Both the position numbers and the translations under genes were made by a program. This document shows, in pieces, positions 8,741 to 17,800 of a stretch of 64,000 nucleotides of DNA. The stretch comes from Collimonas sp. OK307 (GTDB taxonomy: Bacteria; Pseudomonadota; Gammaproteobacteria; Burkholderiales; Burkholderiaceae_D), in assembly GCF_900113705.1 (NCBI RefSeq), contig NZ_FOQI01000005.1:124001-188000 (forward strand), read 5' to 3'. The notes beneath the pieces were generated by a model. It was not told where the DNA came from. It ran no database searches and saw only the letters and a list, made by a program, of their open reading frames with translations. The number at the start of each line of letters is the position of its first letter. The stretch's first letter is position 1.

Positions 8741-10234
8741 ATGTTCCCCACTGAGCAATTCACCGATCCCCACGCAGCCGTCGCGCGCGTGCAAGAGATT
8801 TACGACCATCACACTGCGTTATTGCGAGACGCTTTCAAGCGCTTTTCGAATGGCGAAGTAATGACGGAGCGGGTGCGCGCCTGCTATCCGTTTGTACGTG
8901 TTACAACCGAATTCAACACCCGTGCCGATACCCGTCAGTCCTTCGGTTTCGTGTCGGGCCCTGGTGTCTATGAAACCACGCTGACCAGGCCGTCACTCTA
9001 CACAAACTACCTGGTCAGCCAGTTCAAACTGCTGCGCGATAACCACGATGTGCCGTTGGAAGTCGGTGTCAGCGACATGCCGATCCCGGTGCACTTTGCC
9101 TTCCCCGAAGGCATCCATGTCGAAGGCAATCTCGATCCGGATCATTTGCGGACTTTGCCTGATGTGTTCGACCTGCCGAACCTGGCGACCATGGACGATC
9201 GCATCGTCAACGGGACGTATGAGGAAATGCCGGGCGATCCGCATCCGCTGGCTTTGTTTACTGCGCCGCGCATCGATTATTCGCTGCACAGGCTGAAGCA
9301 CTATACGGCGACTTCTCCCGATCGTTTCCAGCGCTATGTGTTGTTTACCAACTATGCGTTCTATGTCGATGAGTTCATTCGCATGGGGCGTGAACTGATG
9401 CAGGCCACCAACGATCCGGAGCAACGCGCCTATCGCCAGCAATACACGGCTTTTGTCGAGCCGGGCGATCTGACAACCTGGAATTCCAACCTCGACGACC
9501 TGCCTTCCGACCGTGCACTCACCGGCATCGCGCCGGCGCGCCAGCCGCAAATGCCGGCCTACCATTTGCAGCGTGCCGACGGTTCCGGTATCACGCTGAT
9601 CAATATCGGCGTCGGTCCGTCGAATGCCAAAACCATTACCGACCACGTTGCGGTATTACGCCCGCACGGCTGGATCATGCTGGGTCACTGCGCCGGTTTA
9701 TCGACCTCGCAACGGATGGGCGACTACGTACTTGCGCACGCCTACGTGCGCGACGACCATGTGCTCGATGACGACTTGCCGCTGTGGGTGCCGGTGCCGG
9801 CGCTGGCCGAGGTGCAACTGGCATTGCAGGATGCGGTGGCTGCCATTACCCAACTGGACGGTTATGAACTGAAGCGCATCATGCGTACCGGCACGGTGGC
9901 CTCTATCGACGATCGCAACTGGGAGTTGCGCGATCATCGCAAGCCGCTATTGCGCTTCAATCAAAGCCGTGCGATTGCGCTGGACATGGAAAGCGCTACG
10001 GTAGCCGCCAACGGTTTCCGTTTCCGCGTTCCTTACGGTACGCTGCTGTGTGTGTCGGACAAGCCGCTGCACGGTGAAATCAAATTGCCGGGCATGGCCA
10101 ACCGTTTTTACGAGCAGCGGGTTAACCAGCATTTGAAGATCGGCATCAAGGCGCTGGAATTGTTGCGCAATCAAGGTGTCGAACAGCTGCATAGCCGCAA
10201 GCTGCGTAGTTTCAGCGAGCCGGCGTTCCGCTGA
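8741..10234 (+). CDS. amn: AMP nucleosidase
   Basis: The enzyme hydrolyses AMP to adenine and ribose 5-phosphate in the cytosol and so helps set adenylate pools. The 497-residue length fits the E. coli enzyme (about 484). The N-terminal Amn domain (ACYPFVRVTTEFNTRADTRQ) is followed by a nucleoside-phosphorylase-like catalytic domain with GVGPSNAKTITDHVAVL, HCAGL and the MESATVAANGFR segment that contacts ribose. I chose the ATG at 8741 because CGGAG lies about 6 bases upstream; an in-frame ATG at 8696 would add 15 residues that fall inside a hairpin. It is probably its own transcription unit. Confidence 0.95.
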   Translation: MFPTEQFTDPHAAVARVQEIYDHHTALLRDAFKRFSNGEVMTERVRACYPFVRVTTEFNTRADTRQSFGFVSGPGVYETTLTRPSLYTNYLVSQFKLLRDNHDVPLEVGVSDMPIPVHFAFPEGIHVEGNLDPDHLRTLPDVFDLPNLATMDDRIVNGTYEEMPGDPHPLALFTAPRIDYSLHRLKHYTATSPDRFQRYVLFTNYAFYVDEFIRMGRELMQATNDPEQRAYRQQYTAFVEPGDLTTWNSNLDDLPSDRALTGIAPARQPQMPAYHLQRADGSGITLINIGVGPSNAKTITDHVAVLRPHGWIMLGHCAGLSTSQRMGDYVLAHAYVRDDHVLDDDLPLWVPVPALAEVQLALQDAVAAITQLDGYELKRIMRTGTVASIDDRNWELRDHRKPLLRFNQSRAIALDMESATVAANGFRFRVPYGTLLCVSDKPLHGEIKLPGMANRFYEQRVNQHLKIGIKALELLRNQGVEQLHSRKLRSFSEPAFR

Positions 10235-10280
10235 TCGTCACGTTATTTTTTGCATTGCTTTTCACGCCGTTTCCCCGCCC

Positions 10281-10511
10281 ATGCCTACCGTCATCAAGCA
10301 CAGGAAAACCAAGATCGTGACGCTGGCGACGGGCGAGGCGATAGCTGAACATTGCGGTGTCGGCGACATCGCCATGGTGCAGGATGATGCCGGCTGGTGG
10401 ACGCATTTTGTCGGAGAGAATGGTGCAATCGATAGTTACGATGTGCCGTTCGATTCCTATAACAAGGCACTTTGGGTGGCCAAGGCGGCCGCCGAGTTTT
10501 CTGCGGAATAG
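10281..10511 (+). CDS. Small conserved hypothetical protein
   Basis: This 76-residue acidic protein has no signal peptide or membrane segment. It contains GDIAMVQDDAGWWTHFVGENGAIDSYDVPFDSYNKALWVAKAAAEF. The start at 10281 is the first ATG giving a compact protein; no clear Shine-Dalgarno is visible, and the frame is open upstream to an alternative start at 10176 inside amn. Its composition matches neighbouring coding DNA. I do not recognise a function. It may be expressed from the amn transcript, and its end is 22 bases from the convergent MFS gene. Confidence 0.65.
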   Translation: MPTVIKHRKTKIVTLATGEAIAEHCGVGDIAMVQDDAGWWTHFVGENGAIDSYDVPFDSYNKALWVAKAAAEFSAE

Positions 10512-10533
10512 TCTGCCGTAATGTCAATGGAAG

Positions 10534-11754
10534 TCAGCCGATGCGTTTGCGGCTGTGTCTGTGCATCACGCCCAATAGGACTGCGCCCGCCAGCAGCGCC
10601 AACGCCGCCACGCTCAGTGACGAGGTGAAGCTGCCGCTGCTCCGCACCAGACGCGTCGCCAGCGGCGGTCCGATAATTTGTCCCACGCCGTACGCGGCTG
10701 TCAGCATTCCCATCAAGCTGCGCGCGTGATCGCCGCGCAGGCGGCGGGCGTCGCGCATTGCGAACAGGGTGATCGCGGTAAATGGCATGCCGAGCAAGAT
10801 GCTGCCGAGCGCAAAGCCGGTCACGCTGGGTGAGACTATGCCGATCAGGATGCCGCATGCTTGCAGCAGATAACAGGCGGCCAGCAGCAACCGGTTGTCC
10901 CAGTGGGTTGGCAATCTGGTTGCCAGCAGGGCGCCGATGGAAACGCATATGCCGAACAAGGGCCAGAATAAATCCGGCCAGTTCGAGCCAGGCAAGGCCT
11001 GCCGTGCAATCACTGGAAGGAAGGTCGCAGTGATGATATAACCGAAGCCGGCCAGCGCATAGGCGAGAGTCAGGCCGCGCGTCTGGCGCGTGACTTGCGC
11101 TGGTTCCAGTCCGTGTGCCGCCGGTGTCGGCGCCGCCGTCGCAGTGGCCGATCCCGCGAAGGTCGGCCATACCAGCGCCGTCAATATCAATGCCAGCAGC
11201 CCATATAATAGCCAGCCGTGCTCAGCCCGCCAGTGCTGCGTTACCATCGCGCTGGTTGCCAGCCCTGTGATGAGAATGCCGATTCCCGGTCCGCAATAAA
11301 TGATACCGCCCAGCGCTGGCGCCTTTAATTGCGCCAGGCGTTGCAAGCACCATCCGGATCCGTATACAAACACCCCGGCGCTGGCAATCCCTGCCAATGT
11401 GCGCAGCAACAGCCATAACGTCGGCGAATGCAATACGCCCATTCCCAGCGTCAGCAGGACGGTCGCAACCAATCCGATCTTGATGGCGCGGGTTGCGCTG
11501 ACATGCAGCGCCATGCACAGCAGGGCGCCGAGCAGGTAGCCGACATAATTGGCGGTCGCCAGCCAGCCACCGGCCGCCAGGTCAATCACGCCGTCATGCA
11601 GCATCATCGGCAACAGCGGCGTGAAAGCGAAGCGGCCGATGCCCATGGCGACGGCCAACGCCAGTAATCCGGCCAATGCTACGCGCCAGGCTTCGCGGCT
11701 ATGGTCCGCCTCCACTTCATTCATGGCGGCTACGGTTTGCTGATTTTTGCTCAA
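10534..11754 (-). CDS. YbfB/YjiJ-family MFS transporter
   Basis: This 406-residue inner-membrane transporter has about 12 hydrophobic segments. The N-terminal region has AVAMGIGRFAFTPLLPMM, the hallmark of the YbfB/YjiJ branch of the major facilitator superfamily, and ATANYVGYLLGALLC follows. The C-terminus is short and basic. The substrate is unknown. It lies 35 bases downstream of the nitronate monooxygenase gene on the same strand, so the two are likely one operon, divergent from a LysR regulator that is the obvious candidate controller. Confidence 0.88.
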   Translation of the reverse strand: MSKNQQTVAAMNEVEADHSREAWRVALAGLLALAVAMGIGRFAFTPLLPMMLHDGVIDLAAGGWLATANYVGYLLGALLCMALHVSATRAIKIGLVATVLLTLGMGVLHSPTLWLLLRTLAGIASAGVFVYGSGWCLQRLAQLKAPALGGIIYCGPGIGILITGLATSAMVTQHWRAEHGWLLYGLLALILTALVWPTFAGSATATAAPTPAAHGLEPAQVTRQTRGLTLAYALAGFGYIITATFLPVIARQALPGSNWPDLFWPLFGICVSIGALLATRLPTHWDNRLLLAACYLLQACGILIGIVSPSVTGFALGSILLGMPFTAITLFAMRDARRLRGDHARSLMGMLTAAYGVGQIIGPPLATRLVRSSGSFTSSLSVAALALLAGAVLLGVMHRHSRKRIG

Positions 11755-11789
11755 GTCATTTCTCTCTGAAACTAGTGGTGCCAGCGATG

Positions 11790-12863
11790 CTAGTGACTAC
11801 CGACAGCTTGCAGCTCGGCTGCCAGCGTTGCCACCAGCTGTGCAGCGGGCAGGGGGCGCGACATCGCAACGCCTTGGCCAGCCCACAGCGACATGAATTC
11901 CGATCGTCCCAGTTTAGCAGCGGTCTGGCGGATTTCTGCGCTCAGCGCATTTTGAATCGGATAGGCCGGCACAACCGATTCGTGCGGCCGCATCTGCTCC
12001 ATGTACGGATTGGCGATGCCGCGTGCGTATCGGCCTGAAAAGCTGCGGGTCATGCGTGTGCTGTCGTCTGTCGCACTCGCCAGCTGTTCCCGCCACGCCG
12101 GCGCTATACCCGATTCCGGGCTCGCCAGGAAGGCTGTGCCCAGTTGCGCTGCCTGCGCACCCAGCAGCATGGCGGCGGCGATGCTGCGGCCGTCCATGAT
12201 GCCGCCGGCAGCGATCACCGGGACTTTGACTGCGGCAGCTACTTGCGGAATCAACGTCATCAAGCCAATGCAGGATTGTTCGATATCGCCGATAAAAGTC
12301 GCCCGATGGCCGCCAGCTTCACCGCCTTGGATGCAAATGAAATCGGCGCCGGCTTGTTCCCAGGCGCGCGCTTCGGCAACATTGGTTGCCGTGCCGATGA
12401 CCTTGCATCCCTTACGTTGGAATTGCGTCACCGTTGCGGCATCGAGTATGCCGAAAGTGAAGCTGACAACCGGAGGCGCCGCTTCCAGCAAGGCTGCCAG
12501 CTGGTCTTGGAAGTTTTCGCTGAATTTCTGCGGGGTTGTCGCCGGGCCGAGGCCGAGTGCGGTGCGGAACGGTAGCAACAGAGCTTGCGCGGCATCGAGT
12601 TCGGCTGCGCTTGGCTGGATCGGCTGCAGGATGAACAGATTGACGTTGAACGGCCGTGACGTCAGGCTGCGGATTTTTTTCACGGCCTCGATGATTGCCG
12701 CCGGCGACAGCAGAGCAGCGGCAAATGAACCCAGGCCTCCCGCGTTGCTGACAGCAGTCACCAGTTCAATCGGCGAACCGCCATTCATCGGCCCTTGCAC
12801 GATCGGATAACGGATGCCGAGCGCTGCCGTGAATACCGTTGCGCCTGAATCAATGTCGGACAT
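11790..12863 (-). CDS. Nitronate monooxygenase (2-nitropropane dioxygenase family)
   Basis: This FMN-dependent TIM-barrel oxidase has 357 residues. Seen: IRYPIVQGPMNGGSPIELV at the N-terminus, SNAGGLGSFAAA (flavin contact), FNVNLF, the QGGEAGGHR motif with the putative catalytic His, VIAAGGIMDGRSIAAAMLLGA (phosphate-binding loop of FMN) and GTAFLASPES. Family members oxidise alkyl nitronates such as propionate 3-nitronate with O2 and thereby detoxify them. It is upstream of and co-directional with the MFS gene, and divergent from the LysR gene across 150 bases. The exact substrate is inferred. Confidence 0.9.
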   Translation of the reverse strand: MSDIDSGATVFTAALGIRYPIVQGPMNGGSPIELVTAVSNAGGLGSFAAALLSPAAIIEAVKKIRSLTSRPFNVNLFILQPIQPSAAELDAAQALLLPFRTALGLGPATTPQKFSENFQDQLAALLEAAPPVVSFTFGILDAATVTQFQRKGCKVIGTATNVAEARAWEQAGADFICIQGGEAGGHRATFIGDIEQSCIGLMTLIPQVAAAVKVPVIAAGGIMDGRSIAAAMLLGAQAAQLGTAFLASPESGIAPAWREQLASATDDSTRMTRSFSGRYARGIANPYMEQMRPHESVVPAYPIQNALSAEIRQTAAKLGRSEFMSLWAGQGVAMSRPLPAAQLVATLAAELQAVGSH

Positions 12864-12950
12864 GCTGATGCTCCTGAGTTAATCGATGGTGGGTGACCCG
12901 CGGATGGCAGCCATGAATGACTATTTTTTGGCCGCATTGCACATGCTACC

Positions 12951-12980
12951 TTGACAGCATCATTCTGAAAAATGAATAAT
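12951..12980 (+). promoter_or_regulatory. Candidate sigma-70 promoter with an internal LysR-type dyad
   Basis: TTGACA at 12951-12956 is followed after 18 bases by AATAAT at 12975-12980. Inside this span ATTC (12962-12965) and GAAT (12974-12977) form a dyad of the T-N11-A form expected for LysR-type regulators. It sits 33 bases before the LysR start, so binding there would block its own promoter, while the divergent nmo/MFS pair could be controlled from the same site. Confidence 0.5.
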
Positions 12981-13013
12981 AAAAATGTTATCCATCTTTA
13001 ATTGAGATGAATT

Positions 13014-13892
13014 ATGGATTTGTTATCTCTGGAAATTTTCCGTACCGTGGTCCGCGAGGGCGGCATTACTCGTGCCGCAGAGCAATTGCACCGGGTGCAA
13101 TCAAACGTGACGACCCGCATACGCCAGCTGGAAGCCTCGCTAGGCGTACCGCTGTTTTCGCGCGATCACAAGCGCATGGTGCTGACCCCCGCTGGCGAAA
13201 CCTTGCTTGGCTACGCCGAACGGCTATTGAATCTGGCCGGCGAAGCACGCGAAGCGGTACAACCAACGGTCCCTCAGGGGCGCCTGCGCATCGGCTCGAT
13301 GGAAAGCACCGCCGCCAGCCGCCTGCCGATGCCGCTAGCCCGGTTCCACCAGGAGTGGCCGGCGGTGCAGCTGGAACTCAGCACCGGCGCCACCCAGCAA
13401 CTGATCGACCGAGTCCGGGCATTCACCTTAGACGCCGCCCTGGTAGCCGGCCCGCTCGAAGACCCGCTATTTGACATGCTGCCGCTATATGACGAGGAAC
13501 TGGTAGTGCTAACCGCGCGCAGCCACCCCCCGATAAACAGCCCCGACGATTTACAAAGCCGCACCTTGATAGCCTTCGAACACGGCTGCGCCTACCGTCG
13601 CCACGCCGAAAACTGGCTAGCGTCAGGCAGCGTCCCCAGCCGCCGCCCGGACCGGATCCTCGAACTCGGCTCCTATCACGCCATGCTAGCCTGCGTCGCC
13701 GCCGGCGCCGGCATAGCCCTGGCCCCCAGATCCGTACTAGAGTTGCACAACACCACCGAAAGCCTGGCAATCAACCCGATAGGCCCCGCCGGCAAAGTCA
13801 CCACCTACCTGATCCGCCGCCAAGACTACAGCTCCCCAGCCTTCGACGCCCTAAGCCAGATCCTCCAAGCAGAAGCCTCAAAGTCCAAATAA
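13014..13892 (+). CDS. LysR-family transcriptional regulator
   Basis: This 292-residue regulator has an N-terminal helix-turn-helix (EIFRTVVREGGITRAAEQLHRVQSNVTTRIRQLE spans about 7-40) and an effector-binding domain beginning near GRLRIGSMESTAASRLP (about 88). The sequence belongs to the common YneJ/CzcR-like LysR group. It is divergent from nmo and the MFS exporter and probably governs them. The last third of the gene uses noticeably more C-ending and rare codons (ctagcc, cccc runs) than the first third; this may be ordinary variation. The start codon overlaps an AT-rich leader with GAGATGA just upstream. Confidence 0.9.
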   Translation: MDLLSLEIFRTVVREGGITRAAEQLHRVQSNVTTRIRQLEASLGVPLFSRDHKRMVLTPAGETLLGYAERLLNLAGEAREAVQPTVPQGRLRIGSMESTAASRLPMPLARFHQEWPAVQLELSTGATQQLIDRVRAFTLDAALVAGPLEDPLFDMLPLYDEELVVLTARSHPPINSPDDLQSRTLIAFEHGCAYRRHAENWLASGSVPSRRPDRILELGSYHAMLACVAAGAGIALAPRSVLELHNTTESLAINPIGPAGKVTTYLIRRQDYSSPAFDALSQILQAEASKSK

Positions 13893-13903
13893 TTAGAATA
13901 ATT

Positions 13904-13953
13904 AGGGTCAGAGTCGAATTATTAGCTCAAACAATTGGGGTCAGAGTCGAATT
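13904..13953 (+). repeat. Two direct copies of the GGGTCAGAGTCGAATT motif, left side
   Basis: The copies are separated by about 15 bases and share GGGTCAGAGTCGAATT. They are the left half of the repeat arrangement around the transposase gene. A related single copy in the opposite orientation occurs at about 57285, and a variant at 46719. Confidence 0.75.
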
Positions 13954-13994
13954 GTTCGGTAAAATATCGGCTCTATTCATCGTTCCTTTTTGCC

Positions 13995-14717
13995 ATGGCC
14001 CGCCTGCCTCGACTCGTCATCCCCAACCAGCCGCATCACCTGATCCAGCGTGGCGTCGACCGCCAGGCAGTCTTCCGCGAGACGGAAGACTACGTGAATT
14101 TTCTTGGCCGACTGCGTGATGCCGCCAAGCAATTCAAGGTTTCCATCCATGCTTATGTATTGATGAGTAATCACATACATCTGCTCGCCACTCCATCCGA
14201 TACAGAAGGTTTGGCGAAAATGATGCAGTGGGTAGGGCGTTTCTATGTACCTTATTTCAATCAAAAATATGAGCGGGTGGGGACTTTGTGGCAAGGACGC
14301 TACAGGGCAACGGTGATAGATTCTGAACGCTATTTCATGTTGTGCAGCTGCTACATTGATCAAAATCCAGTGCGCGCTGGCATTGTGGCAACGCCGGGCG
14401 AGTACCCGTGGTCGAGCTATTTGCATCACGTCGGGGTCAAGGCCGATCCTTTAGTTGTGGATCACGCGCTCTATTGGGCGCTGGGTAATACACCGTTCGA
14501 CCGTGAGGCAGCTTATAAAAAAATGGCTGAGCAAGCACTTACATCCGACCAGGCGAAGCAGTTGGTGGATGCTACGAACAAGGGTTGGGCGCTAGGCTCG
14601 GAAAAATTCAAATCAAATCTCGAGAAGCAGGGCAGTCTCAGAGTGCGGCCGGGTAAGCGTGGGCGGCCTTTCAAGACGCAGCCCGATGTCGCAGATCTGC
14701 CACCAGAGCGCAAATAA
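13995..14717 (+). CDS. REP-associated tyrosine transposase (Y1_Tnp/RAYT)
   Basis: This 240-residue protein belongs to the IS200-like Y1 transposase superfamily that is associated with REP sequences. Seen: MARLPRLVIPNQPHHLIQRGV at the N-terminus; the metal-binding HUH-type motif SNHIHLLATP at about 57-66; GTLWQGRYRATVIDSERYFM; and IDQNPVRAGIV with YPWSSYLHH, all typical of the family. The catalytic Tyr is probably that in the GRYRATVI or ERYFMLCSCYI region. I chose the ATG at 13995 because the earlier in-frame ATG at 13935 would place part of the flanking repeat in the protein. The C-terminal tail is basic (RPGKRGRPFK). The gene looks intact. Confidence 0.9.
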   Translation: MARLPRLVIPNQPHHLIQRGVDRQAVFRETEDYVNFLGRLRDAAKQFKVSIHAYVLMSNHIHLLATPSDTEGLAKMMQWVGRFYVPYFNQKYERVGTLWQGRYRATVIDSERYFMLCSCYIDQNPVRAGIVATPGEYPWSSYLHHVGVKADPLVVDHALYWALGNTPFDREAAYKKMAEQALTSDQAKQLVDATNKGWALGSEKFKSNLEKQGSLRVRPGKRGRPFKTQPDVADLPPERK

Positions 14718-14757
14718 AAAAGTTTCATGTGGGAAATGAAAAGCATCAAACGCACCG

Positions 14758-14821
14758 AATTGACTCTGTCCCTATTTAATTTTGGTGCAAAAACAAGCCT
14801 GATTAATTTGACTCTGACCCC
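14758..14821 (-). repeat. Two inverted copies of the RAYT-associated motif, right side
   Basis: GAATTGACTCTGTCCC (from 14758) and TAATTTGACTCTGACCCC (from 14803) are reverse complements of the left-hand copies; the first differs by one base. The second ends 75 bases before the gltB start and so may lie in or beside the gltB promoter region. Confidence 0.75.
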
Positions 14822-14896
14822 ATTTATTGTGATTGAAGTCTGGTGCGGTCTGCACTATTCTTAATATCCTTACTCTCAAAGTGGTGGAGCAACGTT

Positions 14897-17800
14897 ATGC
14901 AAGCGCAAGGTTTATACGATCCGGCTAATGAACATGATGCCTGTGGCGTCGGTTTTATCGCCCATATCAAAGGCAAGAAGAGCCACTCGATTATTGAGCA
15001 GGGTTTGCTGATCCTGAAGAATCTGGATCATCGGGGTGCGGTCGGTGCAGATAAACTGATGGGCGATGGCGCCGGGATCCTGATCCAGGTGCCGGACCAG
15101 TTCTATCGCGAAGAAATGGCGAAGCTGGGCGTGACCTTGCCGCCACCGGGCGAATTTGGCGTCGGCATGGTGTTTTTGCCAAAAGAGAACGCTTCCCGTA
15201 TCGCTTGCGAACAGGAAATCGAACGTGCAGTGCTGGCTGAAGGCCAGGTCGTGCTGGGATGGCGCGATGTGCCAGTGGATATCGAGATGCCGATGTCGCC
15301 GACTGTGCGCGACAAGGAACCGGTGATCCGCCAGATCTTTATCGGCCGCGGCCCGGACATCATGGTGACCGATGCGCTCGAGCGTAAGTTATATGTGATC
15401 CGCAAATCGTCCGGCCACGCGATCCAGGCGCTGAACCTGTTGCATGGCAAGGAATTCTTCGTGCCGTCGATGTCGGCGCGTACCGTGGTCTACAAGGGCT
15501 TGCTGCTGGCGGATCAGGTTGGCGTGTATTACAAGGATCTGCAAGATCCACGCTGCCTGTCGGCTCTGGCGCTGGTGCATCAACGCTTCTCCACCAACAC
15601 CTTCCCTGAATGGCCGCTGGCTCACCCGTATCGCCTGTTGGCGCATAACGGCGAGATCAACACCGTCAAAGGCAATTTCAACTGGATGCGTGCACGCGAA
15701 GGCGTGATGAAATCGGCCGTGCTGGGCGACGATCTGAAAAAATTGTTCCCGCTGATCTATGAAGGCCAGTCCGATACCGCTTGTTTCGACAACGCGCTTG
15801 AGCTGCTGCTGATGGCTGGTTATCCGATTGCGCAAGCGATGATGATGATGATTCCGGAAGCGTGGGAAAACCACACGACCATGGATGACAACCGTCGCGC
15901 TTTCTACGAATACCACGCTGCGATGATGGAGCCATGGGATGGCCCGGCAGCGATGGCGTTTACCGACGGCCGTCATATCGGTGGCACGCTGGATCGTAAC
16001 GGCTTGCGTCCGGCACGTTATATCGTCACCGACGACGACTTCGTGGTGATGGCTTCCGAATCCGGCGTATTGCCGATCCCGGAATCCAAGATCATCCAGA
16101 AATGGCGTCTGCAACCGGGCAAGATGTTCCTGATCGACCTCGACGCCGGCCGCATCATCGACGACAAGGAACTGAAAGACACCTTCGCCAACGCCAAGCC
16201 ATACAAGCAATGGATTGAATCGGTGCGGGTCAAGCTGGACGAGTTGAAAGCGGAACCTTCCGAATCGGGGTCGACCATTCCGCTGCTGGATCGCCAGCAA
16301 TTGTTCGGTTACACCCAGGAAGATATCAAGTTCCTGATGTCGCCGATGGCGGCCGCCGCTGAAGAAGCGATCGGCTCGATGGGTAACGACTCGCCGCTGG
16401 CGGTCATGTCCAGCAAGAACAAGACGCTGTATCACTACTTCAAGCAACTGTTCGCGCAAGTCACCAACCCGCCTATCGATCCGATCCGCGAAGCGATGGT
16501 GATGTCGCTGGTATCCTTCATCGGACCGAAGCCGAACGTGCTGGACACCAACAACATCAACCCACCGATGCGCCTGGAAGTCACGCAGCCGATCCTGAAC
16601 TACGACGATATCGCCAAGCTGCGCAACATCGGCGCACACACCGGGGGTAAATTTAAATCGTATGAGTTGAACATCTGCTACCCGGTCGCATGGGGCAAGG
16701 AAGGCATCGAAGCGCGCCTGGCATCGCTGTGCGCCAAGGCGGTCGATGCGGTCAAGTCAGGCCACAACATCCTGATCGTATCGGACCGCAAGGTGGATGC
16801 CGAGCAAGTGGCGATCCCAGCATTGCTGGCCACATCCGCGATTCACCAGCATCTGGTGAGCAAGGGCCTGCGCACTTCAACCGGCCTGGTAGTCGAAACC
16901 GGTTCGGCGCGCGAGACCCATCACTTTGCACTGCTGGCCGGTTACGGCGCAGAAGCTATCCATCCTTACCTGGCGATGGATACCTTGACCGAACTCGCAC
17001 ACGGCTTGCCGGGCACATTGTCGCCGGAAAAAGCGATCTACAATTTCCAGAAAGCGATCGGCAAGGGCTTATTGAAAGTCATGTCGAAGATGGGTATTTC
17101 GACTTACATGTCGTATTGCGGCGCGCAGATTTTCGAAGCGATCGGCCTTAACAAGAGCATGACCCAGAAGTATTTCAAGGGCACGTCATCGAATGTCGAA
17201 GGTATCGGCGTCTTTGAAGTGGCGGAAGAAGCCTTGCGTCTGCATCGCGCTGCGTTCAGCGACGATCCTGTACTGGCCAACGCGCTCGACGCCGGCGGCG
17301 AATATGCATACCGTGTCCGCGGCGAAGAACACATGTGGACACCGGACGCGATCGCCAAGCTGCAGCACTCGACCCGTGCCAACAACTTCAACAGCTATAA
17401 AGAGTACGCCCAGCTGATCAACGATCAGTCCAAGCGTCACATGACCTTGCGCGGTTTGTTTGAATTCAAGATCGATCCAAGCAAGGCGATCCCGCTGGAT
17501 GAAGTTGAGCCGGCCAAGGAAATCGTCAAGCGTTTTGCTACCGGCGCGATGTCGCTCGGTTCGATTTCGACTGAAGCCCATGCCACGCTGGCAGTGGCGA
17601 TGAACCGCATCGGCGGCAAGTCCAACACCGGCGAAGGCGGCGAGGACGAGAACCGCTATCGCCAGGAGTTGAAGGGCATCCCGATCAAGCAAGGCGAAAC
17701 TCTGGCATCGGTGATCGGTAAAGACCGGATTGAAGTCGATATTCCGTTGCAAGCCGGCGATTCGCTGCGCTCCCGCATCAAGCAGGTGGCGTCCGGACGT

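Larger units (their letters stand above)
13904..14821. mobile_element. RAYT-type element: tyrosine transposase bracketed by inverted short repeats
   Basis: Two copies of GGGTCAGAGTCGAATT lie before the transposase gene (about 13904-13921 and 13937-13953). Two reverse-oriented copies lie after it (about 14758-14774 with GACTCTGTCCC, and 14803-14821 with TTTGACTCTGACCCC). This arrangement, a Y1 transposase between facing copies of a short conserved motif, is that of REP-associated tyrosine transposase loci. The element lies between the LysR gene and gltB, in the intergenic space. The outer limits are set by the repeats I can see; no target duplication was recognised. Confidence 0.75.

Noticed and set aside
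13007-13474. Plus-strand frame overlapping the start of the LysR gene
   Set aside because: It is out of frame with the helix-turn-helix gene that clearly occupies the same DNA, and it is Arg/Pro-rich.
15389-16639. Long minus-strand frame inside gltB
   Set aside because: Antisense to a certain gene, with no motif and no plausible start site.
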